64,000 bases of DNA from an uncultured Bacillota bacterium (GTDB lineage: Bacteria > Bacillota > Dethiobacteria > DTU022 > UBA8154). Shown in pieces: positions 1 through 8,103 of this stretch. A model generated the notes under the pieces. The model was not told where the DNA came from. It did no database searches and saw only the letters and a program-made list of their open reading frames with translations. The position numbers and the translations under genes are program-made. The stretch's first letter is position 1; every line of letters begins with the position of its first letter. The stretch spans positions 74,812 through 138,811 of the forward strand of contig CALJJZ010000035.1 of NCBI GenBank assembly GCA_937973635.1, read 5' to 3'.

Positions 1-175
1 TGTTTTCCTGCCACAGTTCTCCAATTTGCACCATCACGGGGTAGAGGATCTGGTGATAGATATCAATCACAGGCACCTTGGCACTGATAGCGCTGCGAAT
101 AAGCTGATGGCAGCGGACCTTATTGCCGGCCAGAACTGCTTCCAGATATTCTTCGCTGGCTTTAACTGTATTCAA
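1..175 (-). CDS. Corrinoid/B12-binding-type protein, N-terminal part (cut by window edge)
   Basis: The reverse strand reads through the left edge with no stop, starting at a TTG inside the stop of the small upstream ORF (TTGA overlap). The 58 visible residues include EEYLEAVLAGNKVRCHQLI and DIYHQILYPVMVQIGELWQ. This matches the four-helix cap (B12-binding-2) domain that precedes a cobalamin-binding domain in methionine synthase, corrinoid proteins and B12-dependent regulators. The B12 domain itself would lie outside the window. The gene runs in the same direction as the hybrid histidine kinase, so it may be a partner or regulator of that kinase; that link is inference. Too short for the ORF track. 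Confidence 0.6.
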   Translation of the reverse strand, partial: MNTVKASEEYLEAVLAGNKVRCHQLIRSAISAKVPVIDIYHQILYPVMVQIGELWQEN

Positions 176-288
176 CTTAAACCCTCACCTTCCAGAAGTT
201 GGCGGGTCAGCCCTTCTATCTCCTTGGGGAAAGCATCCAGTGTCGGCCCCTCCAGGGTCTCAAAAAAATTTAGGAGGCTCTCCGCCAT
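172..288 (-). CDS. Small ORF translationally coupled to the B12-binding-type gene
   Basis: This 38-residue reading frame starts at ATG (MAESLLNFFETLEGP) and ends in a TGA that overlaps the TTG start of the next gene. GAGGAG lies only three bases before the ATG. The frame is open further upstream, to about 405, so this could be the tail of a longer or decayed gene. No family is recognised. The coupling to the corrinoid-type gene is the main reason to list it. Confidence 0.3.
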   Translation of the reverse strand: MAESLLNFFETLEGPTLDAFPKEIEGLTRQLLEGEGLS

Positions 289-554
289 ATACTCCTCGCT
301 TTTACCTGCTCTCTTTGGGACAGTTTTTAGCCAGTTCAACTTTTCCAAAAAGGTGGCCCTGCTGCCACTTTTAGGTAGAGAAGTATAGTTTCTAGAAAAT
401 CAGTAACGATTACAGGGAGAAAATCTTCCGCCGGTAATGGAAAAACATGGAACTATTCTTCCTCCCGGCTTGCTTCCCCTATAGCTGCCATAGTCTTCTC
501 CTGGTTAATATCCACCGTCTTTAAAGTTTTTGTTTCCATTTATTTTCAGACAGC
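289..554. other. Gap with only short reading frames
   Basis: No convincing gene was found between the histidine kinase stop and the small ORF. On the minus strand an ATG at 539 opens a 28-codon frame (METKTLKTVDINQEK...) ending at 453, 14 bases after the kinase stop. The frame leading into the 172-288 ORF opens only after a TGA near 408. The region may be a leader or a decayed gene. Confidence 0.3.
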
Positions 555-2309
555 TTACTTCATCGTTGCCTGCTCCACCATGTGGTATAGCTCCGTTATG
601 TCTATGGGTTTAGAGATATAACCGTCCATCCCCGCCGCCAGAAATTTCTCCCGGTCACCACGCATGGCATGGGCAGTCATGGCGATAATAGGCACCTTTT
701 CCCCTTTTTTCTCCTCCTGGGAGCGGATCAGCCTGGTCGTCTCCAGACCGTCCAACTCTGGCATCTGTATGTCCATTAACACCAGGTCAAAAGGATGAGC
801 CGAGAGCTGTTCCAGGGCTTCTTTACCGCTGCCGGCCACTGTTACCTTCCAGCCTTTTTTTTCCAGCAAAACGGTAACCAGCCTGCGGTTCGCAGCTTTG
901 TCATCCACCAGCAGGATCTCCAGTTTGCGGTCTGTTCCAGGGCCTGCCACTATCTCCTCAGGCACCGCCGGGCGGGCTTCCCCCGCTGCTTCTTCTGCTG
1001 TAACAGGGGAGCTTGCGTGGAGGATAATTTCCTCAAAGGGCAGGACAAAGGTAAAGGTGCTCCCCTTCCCCTCTTCGCTCTCCACGCCAATGGTGCCGCC
1101 CATTAAAGCCACAAGCCTGCGGGAGATGGCGAGGCCTAGGCCCGTACCTCCGTATTTACGGGCGTATGACCCGTCTACCTGGCTGTATTGCTCAAATAAA
1201 CGGTCCAGCTTCTCCCGAGGAATACCGATGCCCGTATCTTGCACGGCAAAGGAGAGCAAAACCTGGCGGCCTTCTCTTTCCCCTGCTTTGAGCGCCGTCA
1301 GCGTAACTCTGCCCTCTTTAGTAAATTTCAGGGCATTGCTCAGCAGGTTAACCAGGATCTGCCGCAACCTTGTGGGGTCGCCGCGCAGCAGCCGGGGCAC
1401 CCCGTCTTTCACCTCCCAGGAAAACATAAGACCCTTTTCCCGCGCCTGCAGGGCAAAGGGTTCCACCACCCTGGCTAAGAGCTGTCCCAAATCAAATTCT
1501 ACGAACTCCAGTTCGAGGCGGCCCGCTTCTATTTTGGAAAAATCCAGGATGTCGTTAAGGATCGTCAGCAGGGACTGGGCCGACTCCCTGATCAACTCCG
1601 CATATTCCTGCGCCTCCGGCTTGAGCCCGGCGCTGCACAAGAGCCCCGCCATGCCTATAATAACGTTCATGGGGTTACGGATCTCGTGGCTTATATTAGC
1701 CAGGAATTCACTTTTCAAGGCACTGGCCTGTTCCGCCTCTTTCTTCGCCCGGGCCAGCTCCTCAGCCACCATGGCCCGTGCCAGCATCTCCTTTTCCAGC
1801 TCGGCCTTTTTTTGCGTGAGCTGCTCCGCCTCTGTCTGCAGCTTCTGGTATAGTTTTTCAACCTCCCGGTTTTTCCGCTCAAGTAAGATGGATTTTTTGC
1901 TGAGCTCCCTGGCCAGATTGGCCGCCTCATTGTTGGCCAGCATAAGCTGGTACTGCAGTTCTTCCCTTGTTTCATCCGTGTAGCTGTTCAGAATCAGGAG
2001 TAAATAGCCATGATAGTGCGCCGCCTTAAGCTGAAATGGCCTTACCTGTTGCTGCCAACGGAGGTTGATCTCCTGCTCCTGGAACTCTTCCCCAGGTGGC
2101 AGAGCAGCTAGAAAATGGGCCAACTTCGCTTGGCTCCCTGCACAAACAACGGAAAAAAGACTAGCCCCTTTTAATTTTTCAGAGGTGTCCCCAAACAGGC
2201 GGGCAGCAGCCTCGTTGCAAAAAACAACCTCTTTGTTTTCATTGCAGAGAAGGACTGGCTCATCTATAGCCTCCAGGATGGCGTGATACAGCTCCGGGTG
2301 TCCGTCCAT
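555..2309 (-). CDS. Hybrid sensor histidine kinase with PAS and receiver domains
   Basis: A soluble hybrid kinase of 584 residues. A PAS-like sensor (about 5-115) is followed by a long coiled coil (about 115-205), then HisKA with the phospho-acceptor His at about 208 in NISHEIRNPMN, and an HATPase domain with N, G1 and G2 boxes (LLSNALKFT, DTGIGIP, YGGTGLGLAIS). The C-terminal receiver (about 460-584) carries the acidic pocket VDD and the phospho-Asp in LMDIQMPELDG. There is no transmembrane segment and no Hpt domain. The ATG at 2309 was chosen over the longer ORF start at 2381 because GGGGGTAGGA sits just before it. The signal is unknown; the next gene downstream is a corrinoid-type protein. 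Confidence 0.92.
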   Translation of the reverse strand: MDGHPELYHAILEAIDEPVLLCNENKEVVFCNEAAARLFGDTSEKLKGASLFSVVCAGSQAKLAHFLAALPPGEEFQEQEINLRWQQQVRPFQLKAAHYHGYLLLILNSYTDETREELQYQLMLANNEAANLARELSKKSILLERKNREVEKLYQKLQTEAEQLTQKKAELEKEMLARAMVAEELARAKKEAEQASALKSEFLANISHEIRNPMNVIIGMAGLLCSAGLKPEAQEYAELIRESAQSLLTILNDILDFSKIEAGRLELEFVEFDLGQLLARVVEPFALQAREKGLMFSWEVKDGVPRLLRGDPTRLRQILVNLLSNALKFTKEGRVTLTALKAGEREGRQVLLSFAVQDTGIGIPREKLDRLFEQYSQVDGSYARKYGGTGLGLAISRRLVALMGGTIGVESEEGKGSTFTFVLPFEEIILHASSPVTAEEAAGEARPAVPEEIVAGPGTDRKLEILLVDDKAANRRLVTVLLEKKGWKVTVAGSGKEALEQLSAHPFDLVLMDIQMPELDGLETTRLIRSQEEKKGEKVPIIAMTAHAMRGDREKFLAAGMDGYISKPIDITELYHMVEQATMK

Positions 2310-2439
2310 CTTCCTACCCCCGCTTTTGAAATCTTTTATGGAATTCCCCCTGTTGATAAACGGGCAAAATCCCTTAAACATTATATATAATTTCCTCCAT
2401 ACCCTTTAAATTCCTGCTGGCAAAACACAGATTAGAGTC

Positions 2440-2465
2440 AAATTATGCAGGAAAATTATGCAGGA
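2440..2465. repeat. Tandem 13-bp repeat in the kinase/MORN divergent spacer
   Basis: AAATTATGCAGGA occurs twice, back to back and without mismatch, followed by a partial third unit (AAAT). It lies upstream of the MORN gene in the region that should hold both divergent promoters. A regulator binding site is possible; no factor is known. Confidence 0.6.
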
Positions 2466-2592
2466 AAATAAGGAAACATGTTGAAAAATATAAGGAGTGG
2501 TTTTGCATAAATTACCTAGAGAAAGGCAAGATTACAAACGATATCCTTTAAGGGTAAGGGGTTTACTAGGTCAGGCAGGAGGAAAAGGCTGT

Positions 2593-3231
2593 ATGGTTTA
2601 CCAGGAAATTGATTTTGCCGGGGGGAACTACCGGGGAGAGCTGCAAAAAGGTAAACCGCATGGTTGGGGCAGTTGGAGCCACCCCTCCGGCTACCATTAC
2701 TCCGGCGAATGGCATCAGGGCATCATCGAGGGCGAGGGCATGATGGTCTATCCTGATGGCTCTCGCTATTGCGGCCAGTTTAAAGGCGGCAGAAAACACG
2801 GCCAGGGAATTGCTTTTTACAGGGACGGCTCCTCTTATGCCGGGGAATGGCGTGCCGACGAATGGCACGGCCAGGGCGCCTGGAAGTCAGGTAAGGGAGA
2901 GAGTTATACAGGGGAATGGAAGGACGGCATCCCTCAGAATTACGGCGTCTATCTTAATGCCGGCGGCACCCGTTACCTAGGAGAGTGGAAAGAGGGCTGG
3001 CCCCACGGCTACGGGATCAAGATTAAACCCGGCGGCCTGCAGTACATGGGAGAATGGCAACACGGGCGCCGCCAGGGCCAGGGGACTATGATCTACAGGG
3101 ACGGCAGCCGCTATATGGGGGAATGGCACAAGAGCAAAAAACACGGGAAAGGGTTTTTTTCCACGTTGGAGGGGCAATATATTGGCGAGTTTAATAGTAA
3201 CAAATTCCAGGAATGTTACTTTACTTTCTAA
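2593..3231 (+). CDS. MORN-repeat protein
   Basis: The protein consists almost entirely of 23-residue MORN repeats of the form Y-x-G-E-W-x-x-G-x-x-H-G-x-G. About eight full copies (YRGELQKGKPHGWG, YSGEWHQGIIEGEG, YMGEWQHGRRQGQG and others) and one partial copy are visible. MORN arrays form elongated beta-hairpin rods, usually for protein or membrane association; no enzymatic domain is attached. The ATG at 2593 is preceded by AGGAGG ten bases upstream and gives 212 residues. Longer starts in the same frame (GTG 2497, or TTG 2503 with AAGGAG) remain possible. A strong terminator follows. Cellular role unknown. Confidence 0.82.
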   Translation: MVYQEIDFAGGNYRGELQKGKPHGWGSWSHPSGYHYSGEWHQGIIEGEGMMVYPDGSRYCGQFKGGRKHGQGIAFYRDGSSYAGEWRADEWHGQGAWKSGKGESYTGEWKDGIPQNYGVYLNAGGTRYLGEWKEGWPHGYGIKIKPGGLQYMGEWQHGRRQGQGTMIYRDGSRYMGEWHKSKKHGKGFFSTLEGQYIGEFNSNKFQECYFTF

Positions 3232-3261
3232 AAAGGTAACCTTTAAACCAGGATAGACGAA

Positions 3262-3293
3262 GGGGGCCATGCCAGACGGCATGGCCCCCTTTT
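3262..3293 (+). terminator. Intrinsic terminator after the MORN gene
   Basis: GGGGGCCATGCC and GGCATGGCCCCC form a perfect 12-bp stem with a 4-nt loop, followed by TTTT. It may also act weakly on the convergent cheW transcript. Confidence 0.85.
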
Positions 3294-3317
3294 GGGCACA
3301 GCCTCGGGGCGGCACCC

Positions 3318-3854
3318 TCAGGTCTCTTTTATCTGCTCCTGGCCCAGCTCCTCCAGCTGTTTTAGCTCCTCGAAGGAGAGGACCCTTTTGGGGTCGAGGA
3401 GCAGGATGATGCGCTCCCCGGCTTTGCCCATGCCTTTTAGGTGTTCTGTCTTAATGTCTGCGGCAAACTCCCGGTCCACGAGCTGGACATCTTCCGGTTT
3501 AAAGCTGACGATGTCCGAGACCCGGTCCACGATCATGCCCATGGTCTTCTTCTGGACTTCGATGATGATGACGACGGTGAATTCGTCGTAGCTCTGTTCC
3601 GGCAGGTTGAATTTGCGGTGCATATCGATGACGGGGATGACTTTACCCCGGAAATTGATGACGCCTTTGATCACGGGGTTAGCGTTAAAGACTCGCGTGG
3701 GTTTGCTATAGCGGATGATCTCCTGCACGAGCATGATGTCGATGCCGTATTCTTCGTCGCCGATGCGAAAGGTGATATACTGATTCTCTGCAGAGAGGTT
3801 GGCCAGCTGTTCGTTGAAGACGTTGAGGGCGTCTTTGCTTTGCTGGACGTTCAT
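3318..3854 (-). CDS. cheW: Chemotaxis adaptor CheW
   Basis: A CheW-fold adaptor of 178 residues that links chemoreceptors to the CheA kinase. Typical CheW features are visible: QYITFRIGDEEYGIDIMLVQEII near the N-terminus, the VIKGVINFRGKVIPVID segment, and the MGMIVDRVSDIV strand. It lies 21 bases downstream of the chemoreceptor gene, so the two are probably one transcript. No cheA, cheY or flagellar gene is in the window, so this may be an accessory adaptor dedicated to its neighbour. Confidence 0.93.
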   Translation of the reverse strand: MNVQQSKDALNVFNEQLANLSAENQYITFRIGDEEYGIDIMLVQEIIRYSKPTRVFNANPVIKGVINFRGKVIPVIDMHRKFNLPEQSYDEFTVVIIIEVQKKTMGMIVDRVSDIVSFKPEDVQLVDREFAADIKTEHLKGMGKAGERIILLLDPKRVLSFEELKQLEELGQEQIKET

Positions 3855-3875
3855 CTGCTGCCGCCTCCTTTCTCT

Positions 3876-5900
3876 TTAAAATTTCTCAAAGTCCCCTTCG
3901 TCTAGTTCAAGGCCTTTAGGGGCACTTAAGTTCCCGGCGGGCTTGGGCAGCGCCCTGGTCGCCTGGGCCCGGGACGCCCTTTTTGTTTCGCTACCCTTTA
4001 GTTTGAAGAAGCTGACTTGGTCCGAGAGGTCGGTGGCTTCGGCAGTCATATTCTCGCTGGAGCTGGCGATCTCTTCCACTAAGGAGGCGTTCTGCTGGGT
4101 GACCTGGTTGAGTTCTTCGATGGCGGTGCGGATGTCGGCAGCGGCGCTGGCCTGCTCCCGTAGGGAGGCGGCGATCTCGCCGACGACGTCGCTGGCCTTC
4201 TGGGTGTTGGTCACAATCTCTTGCAGGACTTTTTCCGTATCGCCCATGAGGTTGTTGCCCCGGTCTACCCGCTCAATGCTGGCTTTGATTAGTTTCTCTA
4301 TCTCTTTAGCCGAGGCGGCGGAACGGCCAGCTAAGTTGCGTACCTCGGCAGCTACTACGGCAAAGCCCCGGCCCTGCTCCCCAGCCCGGGCCGCCTCTAC
4401 AGCAGCGTTTAGGGCTAAAAGGTTGGTCTGGAAGGCAATGTCGTTGACGGTGGAGATGATCTCGGAGATCTCCCGGCTGCCCCGGGTGATCTCGCCCATG
4501 GCCTCCTGGAGCTCCTTTACTACTCCTTCGCCCCGGCGTACGCTCTGCATGGTGTTCCGCGAAAGGTTGTCGGCTTCGGCGGCGTTGGCCGAGGAGGCTT
4601 CCATGGAGGAGGTGATCTCTTCCATGGTGGAGGAGATCTCTTCCAGGGAGGAAGCCTGCTCTTCGGTGCGCTGGGAAAGATCCTGGTTGCCGCTAGAGAT
4701 CTCCGCAGCAGCGTGGGAAACGTTCTGGGCCGCTTCCTGGACACGCAGCAGGGTCGTGCTCAGGGCCATGATGGTCTGGTTTAGGTTCTGGGCCATCTGG
4801 CCGATCTCGTCCCCGCTCTTTACTTCCGCCTGCACGGTGAAGTCCCCCGCCGCCAGCTCTTTGGTCAGGGCGCTAATCTGCTGCACGGGGCGCACAATGG
4901 TCAGGGCTACGCTGAAAGCCACAAGGACGATGAGCACAGCGGAGACGGCAATGATGGGCAGCATGGCGTTGCGCAGGGCAAGCACACCCGCAAAGGCTTC
5001 GGCCACATCTATCTCTACGACCAGGCCCATGGGAAGACGCCCCATCTGGATAACCTCCAAGGAGCCAAGGACCATATTGCCCAGGTAGTCCCGGTATTCA
5101 CCTATAGCATTGTACTGCATATTGCCTGTGCGCAAAGCCGGCGCCAGGAGCTCCACGGCGCGGGTGTTGATACTCTGGCGCAGGGCCGCATCGCGGGTAT
5201 ACTGGCCGAGGCGCGTGTTGCTGTAGAGAAGGCCGTCGGCATTTACCAGGTAGGCGTCCCCCGAAGCCCCCAGCTCATGCAACCCCTCGTGTACAATCCG
5301 GGCAATACCCTCATCGTTCACAGTAAGGCTGAACGTACCCAGGACCTTGCCACTGCGGCCTTCGCTAAGCACCGGGGCTGCAACGGCCATGACGTTGGTA
5401 TTGACCACCTGGGAGAAAAAGAGCTCCGACCAGGCCGTGCGGCCCTGCAAGGCATCCTGGATGTAGTTGCGCCCCGAGATATCGGTACCTACAAAGGCCG
5501 GGCTAGTGCTGTAGATAACCCTCCCCTTGGCATCGGTGAGGTAGATCAGGGCATAGCCCTTCTCCTCGGCCAGGGCTCGTCCCAGGGTATCGATGATCTG
5601 GGTGCGCTGGATCCAGTCCGGGTGGTTGATGTTATAGTGAACCCCGGCTAAGATATTCATGCTCTGGTAAATATCCCTGGTCGTGGCCATGACGCTGGCG
5701 TCCTTTAAAATGTCTTCAAAATATGTATCTATAGAAGCAGCGGCCAGACCCGAATACATCTCCAGAGCCTGGAAGACCCTTGCTCGCAGTGCTGCCTGGG
5801 CGCGCTGATAGGCCAGCAGGCCCACCACCAGCACCGGCACCAAGCCCACCAGCAAAAAAAGGGCTATCAATTTAAATTTCAGGCTCATCTTCTTAAACAT
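3876..5900 (-). CDS. Methyl-accepting chemotaxis protein with double-Cache-type sensor
   Basis: A membrane chemoreceptor of 674 residues. TM1 is at about 10-30 (LIALFLLVGLVPVLVVGLL), followed by a large extracytoplasmic Cache-type sensor (DTYFEDILKDASVMA, GRNYIQDALQGRTAWS). TM2 is LPIIAVSAVLIVLVAFSVAL, then comes a HAMP domain and a cytoplasmic signalling coiled coil with the conserved tip GRGFAVVAAEVRNLAGRSA. There is no CheR-binding pentapeptide at the C-terminus (ends GDFEKF). The ATG at 5900 follows AAGGAGG nine bases upstream and replaces the longer start at 6044. The ligand is unknown; Cache domains often bind small organic acids or amino acids. Confidence 0.93.
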   Translation of the reverse strand: MFKKMSLKFKLIALFLLVGLVPVLVVGLLAYQRAQAALRARVFQALEMYSGLAAASIDTYFEDILKDASVMATTRDIYQSMNILAGVHYNINHPDWIQRTQIIDTLGRALAEEKGYALIYLTDAKGRVIYSTSPAFVGTDISGRNYIQDALQGRTAWSELFFSQVVNTNVMAVAAPVLSEGRSGKVLGTFSLTVNDEGIARIVHEGLHELGASGDAYLVNADGLLYSNTRLGQYTRDAALRQSINTRAVELLAPALRTGNMQYNAIGEYRDYLGNMVLGSLEVIQMGRLPMGLVVEIDVAEAFAGVLALRNAMLPIIAVSAVLIVLVAFSVALTIVRPVQQISALTKELAAGDFTVQAEVKSGDEIGQMAQNLNQTIMALSTTLLRVQEAAQNVSHAAAEISSGNQDLSQRTEEQASSLEEISSTMEEITSSMEASSANAAEADNLSRNTMQSVRRGEGVVKELQEAMGEITRGSREISEIISTVNDIAFQTNLLALNAAVEAARAGEQGRGFAVVAAEVRNLAGRSAASAKEIEKLIKASIERVDRGNNLMGDTEKVLQEIVTNTQKASDVVGEIAASLREQASAAADIRTAIEELNQVTQQNASLVEEIASSSENMTAEATDLSDQVSFFKLKGSETKRASRAQATRALPKPAGNLSAPKGLELDEGDFEKF

Positions 5901-6190
5901 GGGCTTTGCCCTCCTTAATAAGATTAATAAAGCGGAAAGAATAAAATAAAAAAATAAAAAGACGTTTTCCCTTTTATTATTGCTTAAATTTTCGGCCCCT
6001 GGCAATCGGCATGCTTCCCTATTTTTAGGCAAATCCTTACCCACTTCTGAGAAGAATCTTCCCTATTTCATGCCCTGGCAACAACGGTAGCAGCCAGGAC
6101 CGATCTGCAGGAGGGCCAACGGCATTAGCTGTTGTCTAAAGTAAGGGCCTGTTTTAAAATGAATACAGCTAGGGCTTAAAGATCTAAGCT

Positions 6191-6218
6191 ACCCCCTAAA
6201 ATCAGCGCGTCCTACGTA
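6191..6218 (+). promoter_or_regulatory. Candidate sigma-I autoregulatory promoter
   Basis: ACCCCC (6191-6196) and CGTA (6215-6218), 18 bases apart, lie just upstream of sigI. Known sigma-I promoters have a C-rich -35 and a CGAA/CGTA-type -10, and sigI genes are often self-activated. The rest of 5901-6190 shows no gene. Confidence 0.45.
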
Positions 6219-6241
6219 TAATTTGACAAGGAGGCCTCCCG

Positions 6242-6979
6242 GTGGAGCGTTTTTCTGCTACGATCAGCCTAATCCAGAAAGGCCATGAGCGTTTACGGGA
6301 AGAGTTGATCGCCTCCCAGAAGGAATTTATTCGCTCCTTTGCCTCCTTTGTTTGCCGTAAAAAACTGGACTGGCATAACGACGACGAGCTGAGCATAGCT
6401 TTAATCGCCTTTAACCGGGCCATCGATACCTATAACCCGGAAGCAGGAAGCAGCTTTCTTACTTACGCGCGCCTTTTGATTCGCAACAGCCTGGTGGATT
6501 ATTTTCGTAAAACCCATAGCCCTCCGGGAACGGGAGGGGGCGCTTTGGGGGAAGGGCTCTCCCCCCGGGTAGAGGAAAAGGTTTCTGTGGAACAGCATGC
6601 CCTGTACCTGGACAACCTGGAAAGGGCCTCTGAAATAGTGGTTTTCCAGGAACTCCTTGCCCGCTATGGCCTCAGCCTGGATGCCCTGGTAAAGTCTTCG
6701 CCGCGCCACCGCGACACCAGGGCAAAGCTCAAGGAGCTAGCCCTGCTGTTGGCTCGGGATGAAAATTTAAGGGAACGTATTTACCGGGAAAAACGTCTGC
6801 CCCTGCTGGAAATAGAGGCTGCATACGGAATCAGACGCAAGGTGCTGGGAAAATGGCGAAAATACCTACTTTCCCTGATCCTTATCGCTACCCATGGTGA
6901 GCTCGAACTTTTATGCGAATATATCTGGGGAAGGAGCTGCCAAAAAAGAGATGGGCAAAATAAAGGGCCTCGTGCTTAA
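6242..6979 (+). CDS. sigI: RNA polymerase sigma factor SigI
   Basis: A sigma-70-type factor of the SigI class, 245 residues. The sigma-2 region is recognisable (ALIAFNRAIDTYNPEAGSSF, LTYARLLIRNSLVDYFRK), and the C-terminal part has the SigI pattern ending in a DNA-binding segment around AAYGIRRKVLGKWRKYLLSL. The start is GTG at 6242 with AAGGAGG seven bases upstream. It overlaps rsgI by 29 bases, the usual sigI-rsgI arrangement. In Bacillus SigI serves heat and envelope stress; in cellulolytic clostridia it serves polysaccharide sensing. The nearby glucan genes make the second role tempting, but this is inference. Confidence 0.88.
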   Translation: MERFSATISLIQKGHERLREELIASQKEFIRSFASFVCRKKLDWHNDDELSIALIAFNRAIDTYNPEAGSSFLTYARLLIRNSLVDYFRKTHSPPGTGGGALGEGLSPRVEEKVSVEQHALYLDNLERASEIVVFQELLARYGLSLDALVKSSPRHRDTRAKLKELALLLARDENLRERIYREKRLPLLEIEAAYGIRRKVLGKWRKYLLSLILIATHGELELLCEYIWGRSCQKRDGQNKGPRA

Positions 6980-7937
6980 GAGCACACCTGAAAAGACTAC
7001 TCTCCTTACCGACGGCGGAGAGTACCGCTGCCTGCCGTCCCGCGGTAGGATTTATCCTGTGGGAGCGGAGGTGGAAATGCCTCTTTTCCTGCTGTCTCCG
7101 CAGCTACCTTTTCTGGCCGCTGCTGCCCTTCTCCTTCTGGCAGTGGCCTTCACCCTGCTCTGGCAGGCAGCACCGCGGCCCAGAGCCTACCTGGCCCTGG
7201 ATATTAACCCTAGCATACTCCTCCTTTTGGACGAGGAAGGGGCTGTCTTAAACGCCGAACCCCTGAATGCAGAGGCAGAAGCCTTAGACAGCAGGCTAGA
7301 GCTAAAAGGCTTACCCGCTACCGCCGCCATTGCCATGATTCTTAAGGAAGCCCGTACCCAGGGCTACCTGTCAGCAGAAGGGGAAAACATGATCTTCCTT
7401 TCCCTGGCAGCACCTCCAGGTTATGCCCTTAATGAGGTTCTGCTTAAAGAAACGGCGGCGGCGCAGTTATTTAATCTCGAAGTTGACGCCTATTTAAAAA
7501 CCGGCAGCGCCACTCTGGAAGCAGCACAGCAGGCCAGGCAAAAGAAAATATCCCTTAACGCCCTCTTGCTGGCGGAAGAACTTGGGAATCCAGAGATTCT
7601 TTCTTTGCTGGAGAAGGGTAAACGTCCGACCGTGCCAGCAGAAGAAAAAAAGGGCCTAGTCGTGCGTGACCTAGTGGAGAAAATACCGCCCAGGAAGATT
7701 TTCCAAGAGAAGGAGTTTATCCCTGGTAACCCCGCGGCAAAAAAAAGCAACGCCCCGCTGCCGCCACCCGGCTTTAGCCCGCCAGGGCAGGACAGAAACG
7801 CAGGCCCGCCCGCTTTTACACCCCCGGACTGGGAAAATAAAGAAGAACCACCGGCATTAACGCCCCCGGGTCAGAAAAAAGGGCCAGGGCCACCCGGCTT
7901 TAGCCCGCCAGGGCGGAGGCATAAGCAGGATAGCTAA
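6951..7937 (+). CDS. rsgI: Anti-sigma-I factor RsgI with proline-rich tail
   Basis: A membrane anti-sigma factor of 328 residues. The N-terminal RsgI domain begins MGKIKGLVLKSTPEKTTLLT, a single TM segment is at about 52-70 (LPFLAAAALLLLAVAFTLLW), and the outside domain opens with YLALDINPSILLLL, as in RsgI proteins. The C-terminus carries four proline-rich units of about 15 residues (PPGFSPPGQ, PPAFTPPDW, PPALTPPGQ, PPGFSPPGR). No carbohydrate-binding module follows, unlike the RsgI proteins of Clostridium thermocellum. The ATG at 6951 was chosen because the RsgI domain starts there; AAGGAG is 14 bases upstream. Confidence 0.85.
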   Translation: MGKIKGLVLKSTPEKTTLLTDGGEYRCLPSRGRIYPVGAEVEMPLFLLSPQLPFLAAAALLLLAVAFTLLWQAAPRPRAYLALDINPSILLLLDEEGAVLNAEPLNAEAEALDSRLELKGLPATAAIAMILKEARTQGYLSAEGENMIFLSLAAPPGYALNEVLLKETAAAQLFNLEVDAYLKTGSATLEAAQQARQKKISLNALLLAEELGNPEILSLLEKGKRPTVPAEEKKGLVVRDLVEKIPPRKIFQEKEFIPGNPAAKKSNAPLPPPGFSPPGQDRNAGPPAFTPPDWENKEEPPALTPPGQKKGPGPPGFSPPGRRHKQDS

Positions 7938-7980
7938 AAAACAGCCGGACTAGATAAAAATAACAGACCTTAATAAAAAA

Positions 7981-8016
7981 AACATACCCTTGCAGCATCC
8001 CCCGCAGGGGTATGTT
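7981..8016 (-). repeat. Hairpin upstream of the LysR gene, terminator-like on the minus strand
   Basis: AACATACCC and GGGTATGTT form a perfect 9-bp stem. Read on the minus strand it is followed by eight T residues, as in an intrinsic terminator, but no minus-strand gene lies upstream. It could be a regulator binding palindrome for the LysR gene, or it could stop antisense transcription into rsgI. Confidence 0.5.
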
Positions 8017-8103
8017 ACGCATAAGCAAAAATTTATGGTATATTAAGAGCAAAAAAAAGGGGGCGCTTGCTCTTTCCCTACCAGCAAGCCCTAAGGAGGA
8101 CCT

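Noticed and set aside
898-1983. 361-aa plus-strand ORF
   Set aside because: Antisense to the histidine kinase, whose domains are all intact; the ORF has serine-rich, low-information sequence and no ribosome binding site.
3943-5088. 381-aa plus-strand ORF
   Set aside because: Shadow of the chemoreceptor signalling domain on the opposite strand.
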